From Spongilla lacustris (Eukaryota > Porifera > Demospongiae > Spongillida > Spongillidae), in the NCBI GenBank assembly GCA_949361645.1, contig OX442415.1, forward strand, positions 8,649,254 to 8,713,253: a stretch of 64,000 nucleotides of DNA, read 5' to 3'. The notes beneath the pieces are model-generated. The model saw nothing but the letters and a program-made list of their open reading frames with translations. It was not told the origin of the DNA and did no database searches. Below are positions 34,548-46,877 of the stretch, in pieces. The position numbers and the translations under genes were made by a program. Positions within the stretch are counted from its first letter, which is position 1, and every line of letters starts with the position of its first letter.

Positions 34548-34739
34548 TCAGGAGTGGCTGTGAGCGATGTTGTGTGACAGCCAGTTGATCTGCGTGCTCC
34601 GGGCCTTCTTCAGGCACTCCTGTATCTGCTGTCTGAAGTGGTCAGCTGCCTGCTCCTCACTCCTGTCCAGCACCATGACACTCTTTAGGTAGTCCAGGTC
34701 CTTGATGCTGGTGAGCTCAGGGATGCCTGTGAACTTCAT
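34548..34739 (-). CDS. PI3K C-terminal exon (detached)
   Basis: 192 bp ending in a stop at 34548-34550. Reads MKFTGIPELTSIKDLDYLKS, VMVLDRSEEQAADHFRQQI, KKARSTQINWLSHNIAH. This is the p110 C-terminal tail (LPELTS..D..YLK..L.L..SEE.A...F......W.TK.NW..H). The acceptor AG follows an uninterrupted C31 tract on the minus strand. It lies upstream of copy B C2 exons, the wrong place for the same gene, so it belongs to another rearranged copy. Confidence 0.85.
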   Translation of the reverse strand: MKFTGIPELTSIKDLDYLKSVMVLDRSEEQAADHFRQQIQECLKKARSTQINWLSHNIAHSHS

Positions 34740-34741
34740 CT

Positions 34742-34772
<31 letters not shown>
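34742..34772. repeat. G31 homopolymer
   Basis: Thirty-one consecutive G on the plus strand, i.e. the polypyrimidine tract of the PI3K terminal exon on the minus strand. Length may be unreliable in sequencing. Confidence 0.9.
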
Positions 34773-34773
<1 letters not shown>

Positions 34774-34904
34774 GGGAAACATTGAGCTGGCTATATTTAT
34801 CACCTAACTGGTTAAGAGTACAAAAATCACCCAACATATTGGATATTGATATTCCATCCACTGATAGCCTCTCACCATTACATCACACCCATTCCGACCC
34901 GCCC

Positions 34905-36300
34905 CTCCCACCAGGTCCCGTGGTACCACATGTTGTAAGGCCACAGGTGTGGTAGGTGCCCCCAGGCCCCCTGAGACAACGCACCCACATGGGTCTGGTA
35001 GTGACATGTGTGGGTCATTCTTGAAAACCAGTATACATATACATGTATGTACAACTATTTGATTTTGGGCTGCCTCCTCCCCAGACCCTCTTCCCCAGAC
35101 TTGCCACAAGCAGCACAGGAAGCATGTACACATACCTGACCAAGAATGAAGGTGTGAGGGAGGTAAGGAAAGAGGTCATCTTCCCCTCCCTCATACCACA
35201 CCTCCCCCTCCTCATACCTGCTCACGGTGGAGCATCTTTCTGGTGGACTACCATCAGAGGAGTCATCAAGCACCTATTACCCTCCACTTCCCAATTCAGC
35301 TCTTTACCCCCTATGGAAGTATGGAAGTATGGAGGTATGGAAGTATGGAGGTATGAAGTACGGAAGCATGGGAGAGTGGAGGAATCTGCATAGTGTCAAT
35401 AAAAGGTTCATAACACAAATAATTAATTACGCTATATGTACGTTGGTATTTCATAACTTATAACAGTTGTGTTACATTACTCCTCCTAATGCAGTTGTGG
35501 GCTTTGTACACACATAAGCATCTGGTTTCAACACCGCGCCCACGAGTTAAGTGGGTACAAATTTAGGGGAAACTAAAAACCTAAAAGATCCGCTAGCAAT
35601 AAAATCACAGGTACTGGTTTTAAGAGTAACCATTTACACTACGTTTGCATTATAATTTATAAGAGCTGCAACTATCGCAGTTTTGATGCACACACTTTAA
35701 ATAGGCATATTGCGGTACTACACTTATCATTTTATCATTTTGCACCCCTTCCCTTCTTGACTGTAAATTCATAAGCATACATGAGCCATCTATATCAATG
35801 CAGCTCTTGGTTTCCCTAATAATTAAAATTACATGTGCATGCAGACTCGCAAAACATCGTGTAAAGCATCCAAGTTAAAACGCACGCGGAAATGTATAGA
35901 GTTATTTAGACACGATAGAACACATGCACACAGTTAAAAAAATACATCGCTTACGACTGAAAATTGTAAAAGTTCAACTTGGCTTATACAATGAGATTAT
36001 TGCCGTTTTTCTACGATGATGAATTAAGGTTTCATCGGAATGGACCCCTTTTATATCGCCGCATTTGTAGCATCCAGCAAGCTGAATGATCTCTCACAAA
36101 ATGCACCCAATGTTGTCTCAAAAGTTGTACTTTCACATCACTGTATTAATACCATCAGCGGACCTTTTAGTTTTTTTACTTCCCCCAAAAACGGCTTAAA
36201 TTTACCCACTTTACTCACGGACGCGGTGTTAATTCTAACAAAGCGTCATGCATGTGTAACGCTGCATACATGTGTGCAGCGTTCACTGTTTACATGTAAA
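34905..36300. other. Repeat head fragment and gene-free DNA
   Basis: 34905-35000 is a copy of the dispersed repeat head (ggccacaggtgtggtaggtg). 35305-35370 has short gtatggaagtatggaggta repeats. The rest up to 36300 shows no exon; a plus-strand frame at 36040-36318 has no recognisable domain. Confidence 0.5.
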
Positions 36301-36333
36301 TTCACACAGGGGACGTGACAAGTGGACACTCAC

Positions 36334-39066
36334 CCTGCTTGTTACTGCATATCACAATACTTTGGTGGGTGACAAGGACACACCCCTCCGTGTCCCACTC
36401 AAACCCGGGACCGACGAGGGTGTGTGTGAAGATCTGTTCCCTAGCATACAACGGTGGGTGGATACTCACACTACAAGGGGAAGGGGCGGGGCATGGGGAA
36501 GGGACAGAAGGATAACAGATCAAGTACATCTACAGTGTGCTGAAAGTTTACTAATATTACAAGCAGGCTCCAAAATAGCATGCGGTCATCGACCATTTTC
36601 ATGGTCTTGTGAGGACAGGTTGACCGTTCAAGGTTTTTAATATTACAAGCGCAATAAAGTTATTCACAACTTTGTTGTATATTATTTGCTTGTGTTGTTC
36701 TATGTACAAAGTAATAAGGTTCATAATGTTGGCACTACCCATCTAAGCATAAGGACTTTATGTTACACCTCTGATGCCACTACGGGCCGTGACAGCTGCT
36801 CAATTATAAAGCTATGAAATTTAAAACCAGTTGATGTGCATGAGGAAAGCACAGCCAGAAGAAGGACTGTATTAGTTGGTACATTCCTAAGATGGGGAAA
36901 AATTGTTGGCAATGATACTGCTTGAAAGTCAGTGTAATATCAACTATTTGACCATCCATTTTATCAAAAATGTCCATTCAAATCTTACATTGACTGGACA
37001 TTTGTCCAATCATTATGAAAACATTATTTCTGACTCTGACAAGTGACCAAAGGATGCGATGGGGAGGAGGGAGAAAGGAGATATGGAGAGGAGGGGATGG
37101 TAAGGAGGTGTGTTCAGCTGATGTTAAGAACATGTGAGCCTTTCCCACACACAACAACATCTCACACACACAAACCTAACAGACCCCATCCCCTAAGCAA
37201 GAGGGGTGTGGCTACAAACAAGCTCCCCTGAATACTTACGCCACCATCTTCCTCCTGGTGATGTCCAGCTCATCATTGTTGGCAAACTGGAGCTGGTAGA
37301 GCCCTATCCCTATCATGGTACTGATCTCCATGTTGAGGGTCTTCTCCTATGGGGGGATAGGGGGAGAGAGGGAAAAACCCCACACTCACATAAGTTTGTG
37401 TACATTGTAGTGTTTACTGTTTACCAAATTAACCCAATTTATTACGTGAGTAATACAGTACACCAACTCTTTACAGATGCATACATGTAGGTACACACCC
37501 ACAACCACACCCATAACTACACCCATAACCACACCTTGGGAAGGTTCTTAAGCTGTACATCAAAGACCAGCCATTGGTTCCACCTCATGTAAGTGGTTGG
37601 GGCCATCTCAGCTGTGTGGCAGGTGGATCCCAATAAATGCCCACCATGGTAGATACCCATCTCCACGTAGACCACCTCATTGTCAACAGGTTCATACTTG
37701 AAATTGTCCAAACCAACGACCCTGACCCTGTAAGGTCAAAGGTGTGAGATAGCACACCACCCCATACGTGTACATGTATGTACAAATGTATACCCTTCTT
37801 ATTGTCATGGTGATGGTTACCCAGAGGAATACAACTTGTTAGGCTAATTGGCCAATTGGCCAGCAATAGTTGAATTTAGTGGGCCTTTTTAACAAACGGC
37901 CGGCCATTATTTTGTGTTGCTAAATGTTTCCCATATACACATGCTAGAGCTAAAGCACAAGCAAGTACCCACAAGGCTAGAGTGCATGGCAGCAAGCCAT
38001 GGCTGCCTTGTGTAGGTGAGCAAGTTACTCACAAATCAAAGTTAGTTGCAAGCTCACATTAGTTACTAGTGCAGAACAATTGTACACACGCAAGCTGCCT
38101 GCATGTGCCCACACTAAACGTGTGTGTGATGACTACACAATGTGTGGGTTTTTCATCACTGGTAAGTGGGACTAGCTGTACATGCCACTAATCACCATTG
38201 GAGGGACCAAGTTGAGTTACGTACACACTGTACATGATATTCTCATTGTCTAAACTCAGTACTGCAATGACACACACTTTTATGAAAGTGCATCACAATC
38301 ACTGAATATAATGATACAAAATATTTCCTAAAATGTTTTGAAATGATCGGATGTTAAATGTTCCTCTGGACTTACCAGAACTTGTGTTGCATGTCCCATA
38401 GGGACATGGTGAAGACCTAGGTGTGCTCCTTGGACATGATGGAGAGGTCCTTGTGTGTGCCTGTGAGCCCAGTGGAAGGGTCTATAAGATTCCACTGGAG
38501 AAAGGAGGAAGAGGGGAGGGGGAGGAGGAAGAAGAGGAGAAAGAGGAAGAGGGGGAGGGGGAGGAGGAAGAGGGGGAGGAGAAGAGGAAGAGGGGGAGGG
38601 GAGGAGGAAGAGGGGGAGCGGGAGGAGGAAGAGGGGGAGGAGGGGGAGGGGGAGGAGGGGGAGGAGGGGGATGGGGAGGAGGGGGAGGGGGAGGAGGGGG
38701 AGGAGGGGGAGGAGGGGGATGGGGAGGAGGGGGAGGGGGAGGGGGAGGGGGAAGACAAGAGGTGACCAGATAAGTACATGTAAGGGACAAAGTGTGTTGT
38801 TTACAGGCTAATGGTCTGCACTATAAACATGTGTATGAAATGATGAGAGGGGGAGGGGCCAAGTGCACACCCATATATGATATGCACTCACATCAGGAAT
38901 GTTCCTGGGCTTGTCCTGTTCAGTGTTCAGCTTCCTGACCAGGAACAGCTCTATGTCCAGCTTCTTGTTAAGGCACCTCAGGATTGGCTCAAACTCCAGC
39001 AGGTCATGGTAACCATAGATATAGCTGTCATGGCCAGCCTCCTTAAGAACATAGTCCTCTGGGACA
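36334..39066 (-). pseudogene. Class I PI3-kinase catalytic subunit, partial broken copy C
   Basis: Near-identical to copy A over 36334-37900 and 38330-39070. Exons right to left: RBD 38892-39066 (EAGHDSYIYGYHDLLEFEPI, RCLNKKLDIELFLVRKLN), linker 38376-38494, C2 start 37535-37727, ABD end 37240-37336, unrecognised exon 36334-36470. The linker exon has an in-frame stop (TAG on minus at 38417-38419) where copy A reads CAG (Gln). An extra ~370 bp of intron (about 37920-38330) is absent from copy A. Again ABD lies downstream of C2, so the copy cannot encode a normal p110. Confidence 0.75.
38500..38756. repeat. Purine-rich (GGA/GGGA)n tract
   Basis: Imperfect gaggaggaagaggggg repeats next to the linker exon acceptor in PI3K copy C; longer than the homologous tract at 8375-8485. 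Confidence 0.9.
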
Positions 39067-39069
39067 CTG

Positions 39070-39926
39070 GGGAGGGAGGGAGGGAGGGAGGGAGGGAGGG
39101 AGGGAGGGAGGGAGGGAGGGAGGGAGGGAGGGAGGGAGGGAGGGAGGGAGGGAGGGAGGGAGGGAGGGAGGGAGGGAGGGAGGGAGGGAGGGAGGGAGGG
39201 AGGGAGGGAGGGAGGGAGGGAGGGAGGGAGGGAGGGAGGGAGGGAGGGAGGGAGGGAGGGAGGGAGGGAGGGAGGGAGGGAGGGAGGGAGGGAGGGAGGG
39301 AGGGAGGGAGGGAGGGAGGGAGGGAGGGAGGGAGGGAGGGAGGGAGGGAGGGAGGGAGGGAGGGAGGGAGGGAGGGAGGGAGGGAGGGAGGGAGGGAGGG
39401 AGGGAGGGAGGGAGGGAGGGAGGGAGGGAGGGAGGGAGGGAGGGAGGGAGGGAGGGAGGGAGGGAGGGAGGGAGGGAGGGAGGGAGGGAGGGAGGGAGGG
39501 AGGGAGGGAGGGAGGGAGGGAGGGAGGGAGGGAGGGAGGGAGGGAGGGAGGGAGGGAGGGAGGGAGGGAGGGAGGGAGGGAGGGAGGGAGGGAGGGAGGG
39601 AGGGAGGGAGGGAGGGAGGGAGGGAGGGAGGGAGGGAGGGAGGGAGGGAGGGAGGGAGGGAGGGAGGGAGGGAGGGAGGGAGGGAGGGAGGGAGGGAGGG
39701 AGGGAGGGAGGGAGGGAGGGAGGGAGGGAGGGAGGGAGGGAGGGAGGGAGGGAGGGAGGGAGGGAGGGAGGGAGGGAGGGAGGGAGGGAGGGAGGGAGGG
39801 AGGGAGGGAGGGAGGGAGGGAGGGAGGGAGGGAGGGAGGGAGGGAGGGAGGGAGGGAGGGAGGGAGGGAGGGAGGGAGGGAGGGAGGGAGGGAGGGAGGG
39901 AGGGAGGGAGGGAGGGAGGGAGGGAG
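39070..39926. repeat. (GGGA)n array, ~214 units
   Basis: 857 bp of uninterrupted GGGA with no visible variant unit, immediately outside the acceptor of PI3K RBD exon 38892-39066. Homology to copy A ends inside this array: sequence to the right is unrelated to 8816 onward. All frames are open on both strands (GREG or PPSL cycles), which are artefacts. Perfect purity suggests recent expansion or an assembly-collapsed/expanded tract. Confidence 0.95.
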
Positions 39927-39929
39927 TCC

Positions 39930-41070
39930 ATCACCCAGTACATATTTGGTACATACAAGGACAAAGTTCAAAGGCTGAAAGGCATAATACAACAACAATT
40001 TTAAGCGTTTGTCCTACACTGGAAGCCGGAAAACCACCATCAAAGCGACCTTTACACTCGGCCGTTAATTTTAACCTGTAACCGCCATCTTGCCATATTC
40101 AAGGGCTTTACTATAGCCGTCAGAAAAAGCGTCCATCTTAGAACACGCCATACATTTATACACCCATCTGTCCACTATACCGAGTATAAGGGATTTTCAC
40201 ATCTCTGTGGCAGTTGGTGCAAACAAGCCTCGTGTTCGTACCCTATTCGACACGGGTATGGTAGCTGCCGCAATTACAATATTGCGTAGGAGAGTGCTGC
40301 CAAGACAGAACTTGCACTGTTCTCATCAGGAGAGATGACACTATCCATCCGTTCGTTAGTTATGTGCATCACTACAACCAAAGACTAGTAGCAAAGCGAA
40401 TTCCATTCGCACGTGGTTGTCAGGTCGATAATTAGTATGTAACTAGGTAGTTAATTTCATCACGGGCGGAGGCCTAATGTCCAACTTTTCAATGTATTGA
40501 AACGGCCGTGACATACATGTACATCGAATCGTTCACGTACACAGCTAAAAGTAATGTACATGTAGACAGTCCGAGACTGCCATTACAACTTAAACACCAG
40601 GTTGTCCAACGCTTTTTAATGAGAAGAAATTTACTTCTATATTAAATACGGATACTGTTTACACTTATAACGTAATTCATATGGTAGGTTTCCTTATATG
40701 GAAGAGGTTATTTTTGTCACTCCAGATGACATGTACATATATGGGACAGTGTCCAGCAAAATCGGGCTTGTGAGTTTATAATTTATCACTATAAAAATTG
40801 CATGTTACACTAAGCAACACATCTTTGCAACGGTACAACCTTTACCTTTAAAAATTCGTACACTTGTTCTCACATCATCTCTCTATGTGAAAACCGATGT
40901 TTGTGCTCTAATTATTTTCCATGCCGCGAGTACAAAGATTACTAACCCAACGGGTTAGAATTCAACATTTCTCCATGTACAAGTGCGGAAAACGCATCAA
41001 ATTTGGGTTGTACATAGAGGAGTCCTGTAGCTATTGATTAGTCCTGTTCGTTAATTCTTGTATCATCCGT
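39930..41070. other. Gene-free region with NLR-upstream-like block
   Basis: 40570-40790 resembles the region upstream of the NLR gene 1 start (28930-29080). No CARD-like exon follows. Nothing else recognised. Confidence 0.4.
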
Positions 41071-41075
41071 TACGG

Positions 41076-41231
41076 AGATACAGTTGAACAAACTACGTGC
41101 ATGTTTTCCCGCTTGATTCGCGCCAATGATTTTGGCAAATCGCGTCCCGCTCAATATATGGGGAGGCAGTGATTATAACTTTGGCGCGAATCAAGCGGGA
41201 AAACATGCATGTAGTTTGCTCATACTGACGA
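41076..41231. repeat. 51-bp inverted repeat
   Basis: Left arm 41076-41126 pairs with 41181-41231 with only a few mismatches (core gcgcgaatcaagcgggaaaa). Spacer about 54 bp. It abuts or overlaps the left TIR of the element starting at about 41222, so it may be a separate small foldback next to it. Confidence 0.82.
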
Positions 41232-43235
41232 GCAAACGGCCGATTTTTCTCTACAAAATTCGACCTACGATTGGAAACTACACTTCTACATTGCAAGGGC
41301 CCAATTTAGAAGACGCTACAATGCCTATGTGGGCGGGTGGGTCCGTCGACCCTTATCAGTTTCTCTAGGATTGATGACATATTCTTGTGGTGTTTTTTCA
41401 ACCCAAGTGCAGGTTGAGCCTACTGTACAGCTCAGACATTGTTTTGCCTGATATTATGGCAAGACGGGAGGCAAGCATTTTAAACGAATCTATGGCTTCT
41501 TTTCCCCAAGCTTCATACGACTCTGCAACCAGAGGTATTCAACACCACCCCAAGGCATTGCATTTGGGGTCATCTTCTGTGTGTTTACGCTCTTCAGTGG
41601 ACAACGCAGCTGCCCCAGCTGACAATCCCGCTACTGATACAATTTTACAATTTAGCAGTGATGTCACTGAGATATCAAAGGCAGCTGGTTTACCAAGGGC
41701 CCAATTGGGTAGCAAAATGTCTGCAGGACGTGAGTGGTCATGGTCTGAAGTAAGGTTGCTGCCCATCTCCACCTTCACACTCTACGGCAGGTCTCCACCA
41801 ACACATTGCGCAGATGTTTGTGACGGATGAGCACGTCTCCTCCTTTTTTGCATGTTGTGGCGTGGTGACCAAGGGGATCTAATGCACTGTTTGGGCATAG
41901 GGCACACTGGGAACTGTTAGAGGTGTCCAAACCAAACCACCACTTGACAGCTACCTGGAATACTGAAGGCTGCATGTGGGGATGAGACAGACAACAGATG
42001 AGCCTTATCAGCAACATGCAGAAGAAGCAATCAGGATGATATTAAACTGATGGATATCAATCTTGCTCGAAAGTTGCTTTTGATGGACTGGATATGAAAC
42101 TAAAATGTCAGTCTGAATTGCATCAGAAAGAGATACGGATGCATTAAATGTCTGTACTGCATGAGAGAGATGGTGGTCTGATACGGAGCCATAGGCTCAT
42201 AGCCAGAGGAGCATAGAGATGCAATGAATGCTGAAGGTGAGTGGCGGGACAGAGACTTCATGCCCAACCCTCCTTTGCTTAGGCTTAGCTGGGCTTGCTG
42301 CCAGGCAGCATCAATTGTATCAACTGCAGTGGATGATGAAAAACATCTACGAACATCTTCATCAAAAAGAAGCCATAACAAGTGAAGGAGGAGTGGCATG
42401 GGCTGGATGTGCAAGCCGACAGAACCCGCCACACATACACAAGAGCATTAAAGCAACCTGAGGGTCCACTGCACCAACTTCCTCAAGTATTTCAAGCAGG
42501 GGTCTTGCCTCTAACCTCTTCCTGGAGACAAAGGCTGAGCAAAAATCTATGTCACCTATTGGAATTCCCAAAATCTTGTTTGGATTGCGAGACTGTTTCA
42601 TGTCGGATGGGAAAGAGTCACAATTGTATCCAAATCTCCTTTCAATTGACACCCAGCAACTTCTGAAATGGATTATACTTTGCTTTTGAAACGTAATGTG
42701 TGCTTGCCATCAATGCGTATGCTGAGTTAAAGGATGGTTTGAACCCAACCACTGAATTCAAATGTTGCGCAAAAACCATTCCCAGCAAAACTTTCTTGGG
42801 CAAGATTCTTGCCCAAGAAGGGCAAGATCTTGACATGCAGGATGGCCAAGATCTTACAAGCAGGCTGTCATATTATGGGTAAGAACTTGGCCGCCATAAT
42901 CTTGGCACTTAAACAAGATCTTTGGCAGGTTGGTATGATCGTGGGCAGGAATCTTGTCCAAGAACGTTTTGCTGGTATTTACATACAGGGCCAACAAACC
43001 TTTACACTTTTGTATCTCTTAAGCTTATCTCCTGATCTGGAGCGTCAATAAATACACAAGAATATGTCATCAATCCTAGAGAAACTGACAAGGGTCGACG
43101 GACCCATCCGCCCACACAGGCATTGTAGCGTCTTCAAATAGCAATCTAAATTGGGCCCTTGCAACGTAGAAGTGTAGTTTCCAATCGTTGGTCGAATTTT
43201 ATAGAGAAAAGCGGCCGTTTGCTCGTTAGTATGGC
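41222..43235. mobile_element. ~2-kb element with ~170-bp terminal inverted repeats
   Basis: Left TIR about 41222-41391 and right TIR about 43050-43235 are reverse complements of high identity (shared: gagcaaacggccg, ggaaactacacttctac, gggcccaattta, gggtccgtcgaccctt, gatgacatattcttgtg). The interior is a decayed reverse-transcriptase C-terminus on the minus strand. Either a DNA transposon that captured or was hit by a retroelement, or an inverted duplication flanking it. Confidence 0.78.
41387..42836 (-). pseudogene. Non-LTR retrotransposon C-terminus with PD-(D/E)XK-like end
   Basis: Frameshifted minus-strand pieces in order: thumb-side text (NKILGIPIGDIDFC), GGLGMKSLSRHSPSAFIASL, a CCHC finger CALC...GHHATTC within QCALCPNSALDPLGHHATTC, HKHLRNVLVETCRR, SRPADILLPNWALGKPAAFD and a tail with KEAIDSFKMLASRLAI. 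A CCHC finger followed by an RPADxxxPNW...AAFD endonuclease-like block is the known C-terminal arrangement of restriction-like-endonuclease non-LTR elements. At least three frame breaks; not active. Confidence 0.75.
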
Positions 43236-43554
43236 CATGTCAGGCCCGTAGCCAGGGGGGGTTCGGGGGGTTCGAACGAACCCCCCCTCAGAGGATAAAG
43301 GTCCTGCACTCCGCTTACGTGGAAGTACTACGGTGCCGCCGTGCAGGCAGCTCTCTAAGGCGATTAGGCGATTAGGCTTTCCTGACTAATAACGTACAAC
43401 GTAACGGTTAACCTATATTTATTGCTATAATTATCAAATTACGTCTCAATAATTAAAAAGCAATTTGCACCGGTTTAATAATTAATCTATACGCCGTCAC
43501 AATAATAATTGCCGGGCCGATCGACTATGCCGGGTAGCTCCCAACAAAAGAAAA

Positions 43555-43755
43555 GAGAGAGTGAACGAGCGGAGTGCTAGTGCTCTTCGAAGACTGCACA
43601 ATTATATGAGAGCCTCGATGGGAAATAGCCGTCTTTCTAACCTTGCTCTCCTGCATATACATTATGACATGGACGTGGACTTAGATGAAGTTGTCACACG
43701 CTATGCCCATTTGCACCCAAGGAAGCTTGAACTTGACTCTATTATCCGCCCTTGA
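43555..43755 (+). pseudogene. hAT transposase C-terminal fragment
   Basis: Open frame with SALRRLHNYMRASMGNSRLS, NLALLHIHYDMDVDLDEVV and HPRKLEL, matching the hATC dimerisation region (S...RLSNLALL.IHYD..IDL..VV) of ZMYM1-like/hAT transposases. The catalytic part is missing. Confidence 0.8.
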
Positions 43756-43874
43756 ATACTGTTAAAACACTCTGTCACTGTATACTAATTAATTGTGTTT
43801 GTATATTAATGTATAACCTGCCTATTTTTCATGTGCCATTAATTTAACTAGTAAACTATGTAACTATGTATGAG

Positions 43875-44150
43875 TCAACCATCTAAGTAGAGGTCTGAGA
43901 CTTTAGCACGGGGACCTGCCCTTGCAAGAAATGCTCTGGCATTCGAGCGCACAAGGGAAAGGGTATAGTCTGGAATAATTGCTGTCCAGAGTGGTGGAAG
44001 TGGAGGAGTTAACCTGGACTGAAAAGCGGGAAGCAAGTTTCTTGAAAGTGTCAGAGGCAAGTTGGCCCCAGGCCCCGAATGATTCAACAACAAGGGGTAT
44101 GCAACTCCAGCCTAGTTCTGCACAAATCCCTGAATTTGCTTGTATCTTTG
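43875..44150 (-). pseudogene. Second non-LTR retrotransposon C-terminal scrap
   Basis: Minus-strand text equivalent to the tail at 41387-41530 (VVESFGAWGQLASDTFKKLA and TLSLVRSNARAFLARAGP). It is frame-broken and nested inside the hAT element. Confidence 0.6.
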
Positions 44151-44559
44151 TCCCGCTTCGGAAACTATGTCAGGTTGACTAAGCAGCCATTGAATCTGAA
44201 GCATTGTTTTTTTTTTTTTAAAGCGAAGATCGATTTAGATTGCATAGCAAACGACATGTTAGATTTAGCCCCTACCCCTCTTTTCATATTAGGCAGCTCA
44301 CCTTGGAAGGTCGCATGAAATTGAATTGCTCATCTTATTTATTTTCGGTTGTGAGTGTTTTGGTACATGTACATGTGTCTGCAAACTATTAATTCTTTTT
44401 TGTTGCCAAATCAATGTTTTCAAAAGCTTCCGCGCGAGGCGCGGGAGGGGGCACTTCCCCCTCCCGCACCCTCCCCCTTTTGGTGACCCACGCCCACTTT
44501 GGGTCCACATTTTTTTTCCCCGAACCCCCCCTTTTCCTGACCTGGCTACGGGCTTGCAT

Positions 44560-46090
44560 GTGCAATGGGTCTCTGAAACATTTGCCCGTCAAAATGGAGG
44601 ATAGCAACGGTTGCCACGTAATAAATGTATTCATAGTGAATATTCATACCAGCCACTTATCCCGGGTCTATTCCGTCACGCGTCCTTCTCTGCACTTTCC
44701 TGTATCTCTTCTCCCGTTCACAGCCAAAGACTACTGCCTAGACCATTTTGTTGGGCGTTGGAAATGAACAATGTGCCTAAGAAATATTCAGTGGAGGCAT
44801 TAAAACAAAAAAGCTACGCTGTTTCTTGTTTTCTGAAAATGCTAATTAGTAATTCAAAGTGAATGTCCTTGCAATCAGAGCGATACTGCTGCCTCCGTAA
44901 GGTATTACTTTAAACTTCAGACAATATAGTATTGAATGAAACTTTCAAAATGTTTTGGCTGTGAACAGTTAAAAAGTTATAAAGGTTTAAAGTGTGTTAA
45001 TTTGCTATAATGAGACACTCCCGCATTATCTGATTAGGCCGCTTGACCGCAAATGTTTCAAGCGGCTTTTGTTTATTTCGTGCACAAATTGAGAGCAATA
45101 GTGGTGTCAGTGCGCTGTACAATGCTATTTCAGGCTCTCAGTTGCTATACAGAGGTATCTGAAAATGTAACTCGTCTGCAAACAACGGGACGAAGCGTGG
45201 CATGCTTACATCATACTCGTGGCTGCTGTAACTGATGATGGGTACATCGTTGTCGTTTCTGCATGAGAATGAAGCGGAGCAGCGAAGAATGTGTTGTGTT
45301 TACGAGACGTGAAGAATGGATGAAGGAGATCTAGAAACCGGCTGAGGAAGATTTGTTACGTACGCAGCCATCATGCCCTATAGCCCATCTATAGATAGTG
45401 TAGTGCATATGAGTTACAGGATTCGGATGACGACTACAGAATGATGGATGATGCAAAAATAAATACTGCAGCCAACGTCATGTCGTTGTTATTTGCGTAA
45501 AGATATGAATTCGCCCACTAATTTTAAAAGCAATGCTGTCTAATTAATTTTCAATGTCATATATCTTACTAACTAAAAGCACAATCTTTTGGCAATTTAT
45601 GACAGTTGTTTTCACATCCTTCCTCACAAAGGAACTTGATTTTTTCTACATGACAGTTCCTTCGTTAAGAAAACGAATCACCTCTAGGTCGAGGGGTTAT
45701 CATTCGCCATTACTCACTGACCTCATGTCATCCTGCTTCAAAATTCGTTGTGCAAATAGAGCATTCATATAGGTATGTACCTTTTGTTTACGTTGTGCCA
45801 TCAGCTTAATTGGAGATTTAATACAGCTTGTTACGCGACATCTACTTTACGCGGGGTTTTACCGCGAAATTACGAAAATCAATAACCAACGATAACTAAA
45901 AAACGGAACATTGTAAATTGTTTCCAATTGTGTCTGCACTGTCTTCGAGCTTCACCTAGTAATATATGTATCAAAAAAATTGGAACCAGCATTATCGTTC
46001 CGTGCTAACCAAGGCGGACACGTTTAGGAACACTCTTGAGTTGTCCCACCTGTATGGTGTACAGGCTGGTGTATGGGGTGTAGGCTGGTT
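44560..46090. other. Gene-free stretch
   Basis: No exon or element ends recognised between the hAT element and the RNF113-like gene. The region 46030-46110 has short tandem tgtacaggctggtgtatggg-type repeats, immediately downstream (minus sense) of the CCCH exon. Confidence 0.45.
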
Positions 46091-46092
46091 TA

Positions 46093-46703
<611 letters not shown>

Positions 46704-46828
46704 AAGGTGTGCCCTTTATGGTGTGCTCCTTTTAAAGTGTGCCCATTGAGGTGTGCTCCTTTTAAAGTGTGTGACATTTTCTGTACAGTTTATGTTCATG
46801 CATCGTGTGCTTGCTACCATACATTGCA

Positions 46829-46876
<48 letters not shown>
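46829..46876. repeat. (CA)n microsatellite
   Basis: About 23 CA units on the plus strand in the RNF113-like intron. Confidence 0.95.

Positions 46877-46877
<1 letters not shown>

Larger units (their letters stand above)
43241..44556. mobile_element. hAT-type element with short TIRs
   Basis: Left end CAGGCCCGTAGCCAGG (43241) and right end reading the reverse complement CAAGCCCGTAGCCAGG (to 44556), both followed inward by G/C-rich ggggggttcgggg sequence. CATGT directly flanks both ends (43236-43240 and 44557-44561), a possible 5-bp TSD. A plus-strand hAT transposase C-terminal fragment lies inside. About 1.3 kb, internally deleted. Confidence 0.78.

Noticed and set aside
38808..40004. Very long open frames of PPSL or GREG repeats on both strands
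   Set aside because: They are translations of the pure (GGGA)n array; both strands and several frames are equally open.
44298..44634. Minus-strand ORFs at the right end of the hAT element
   Set aside because: They read through the G/C-rich TIR and have no domain.
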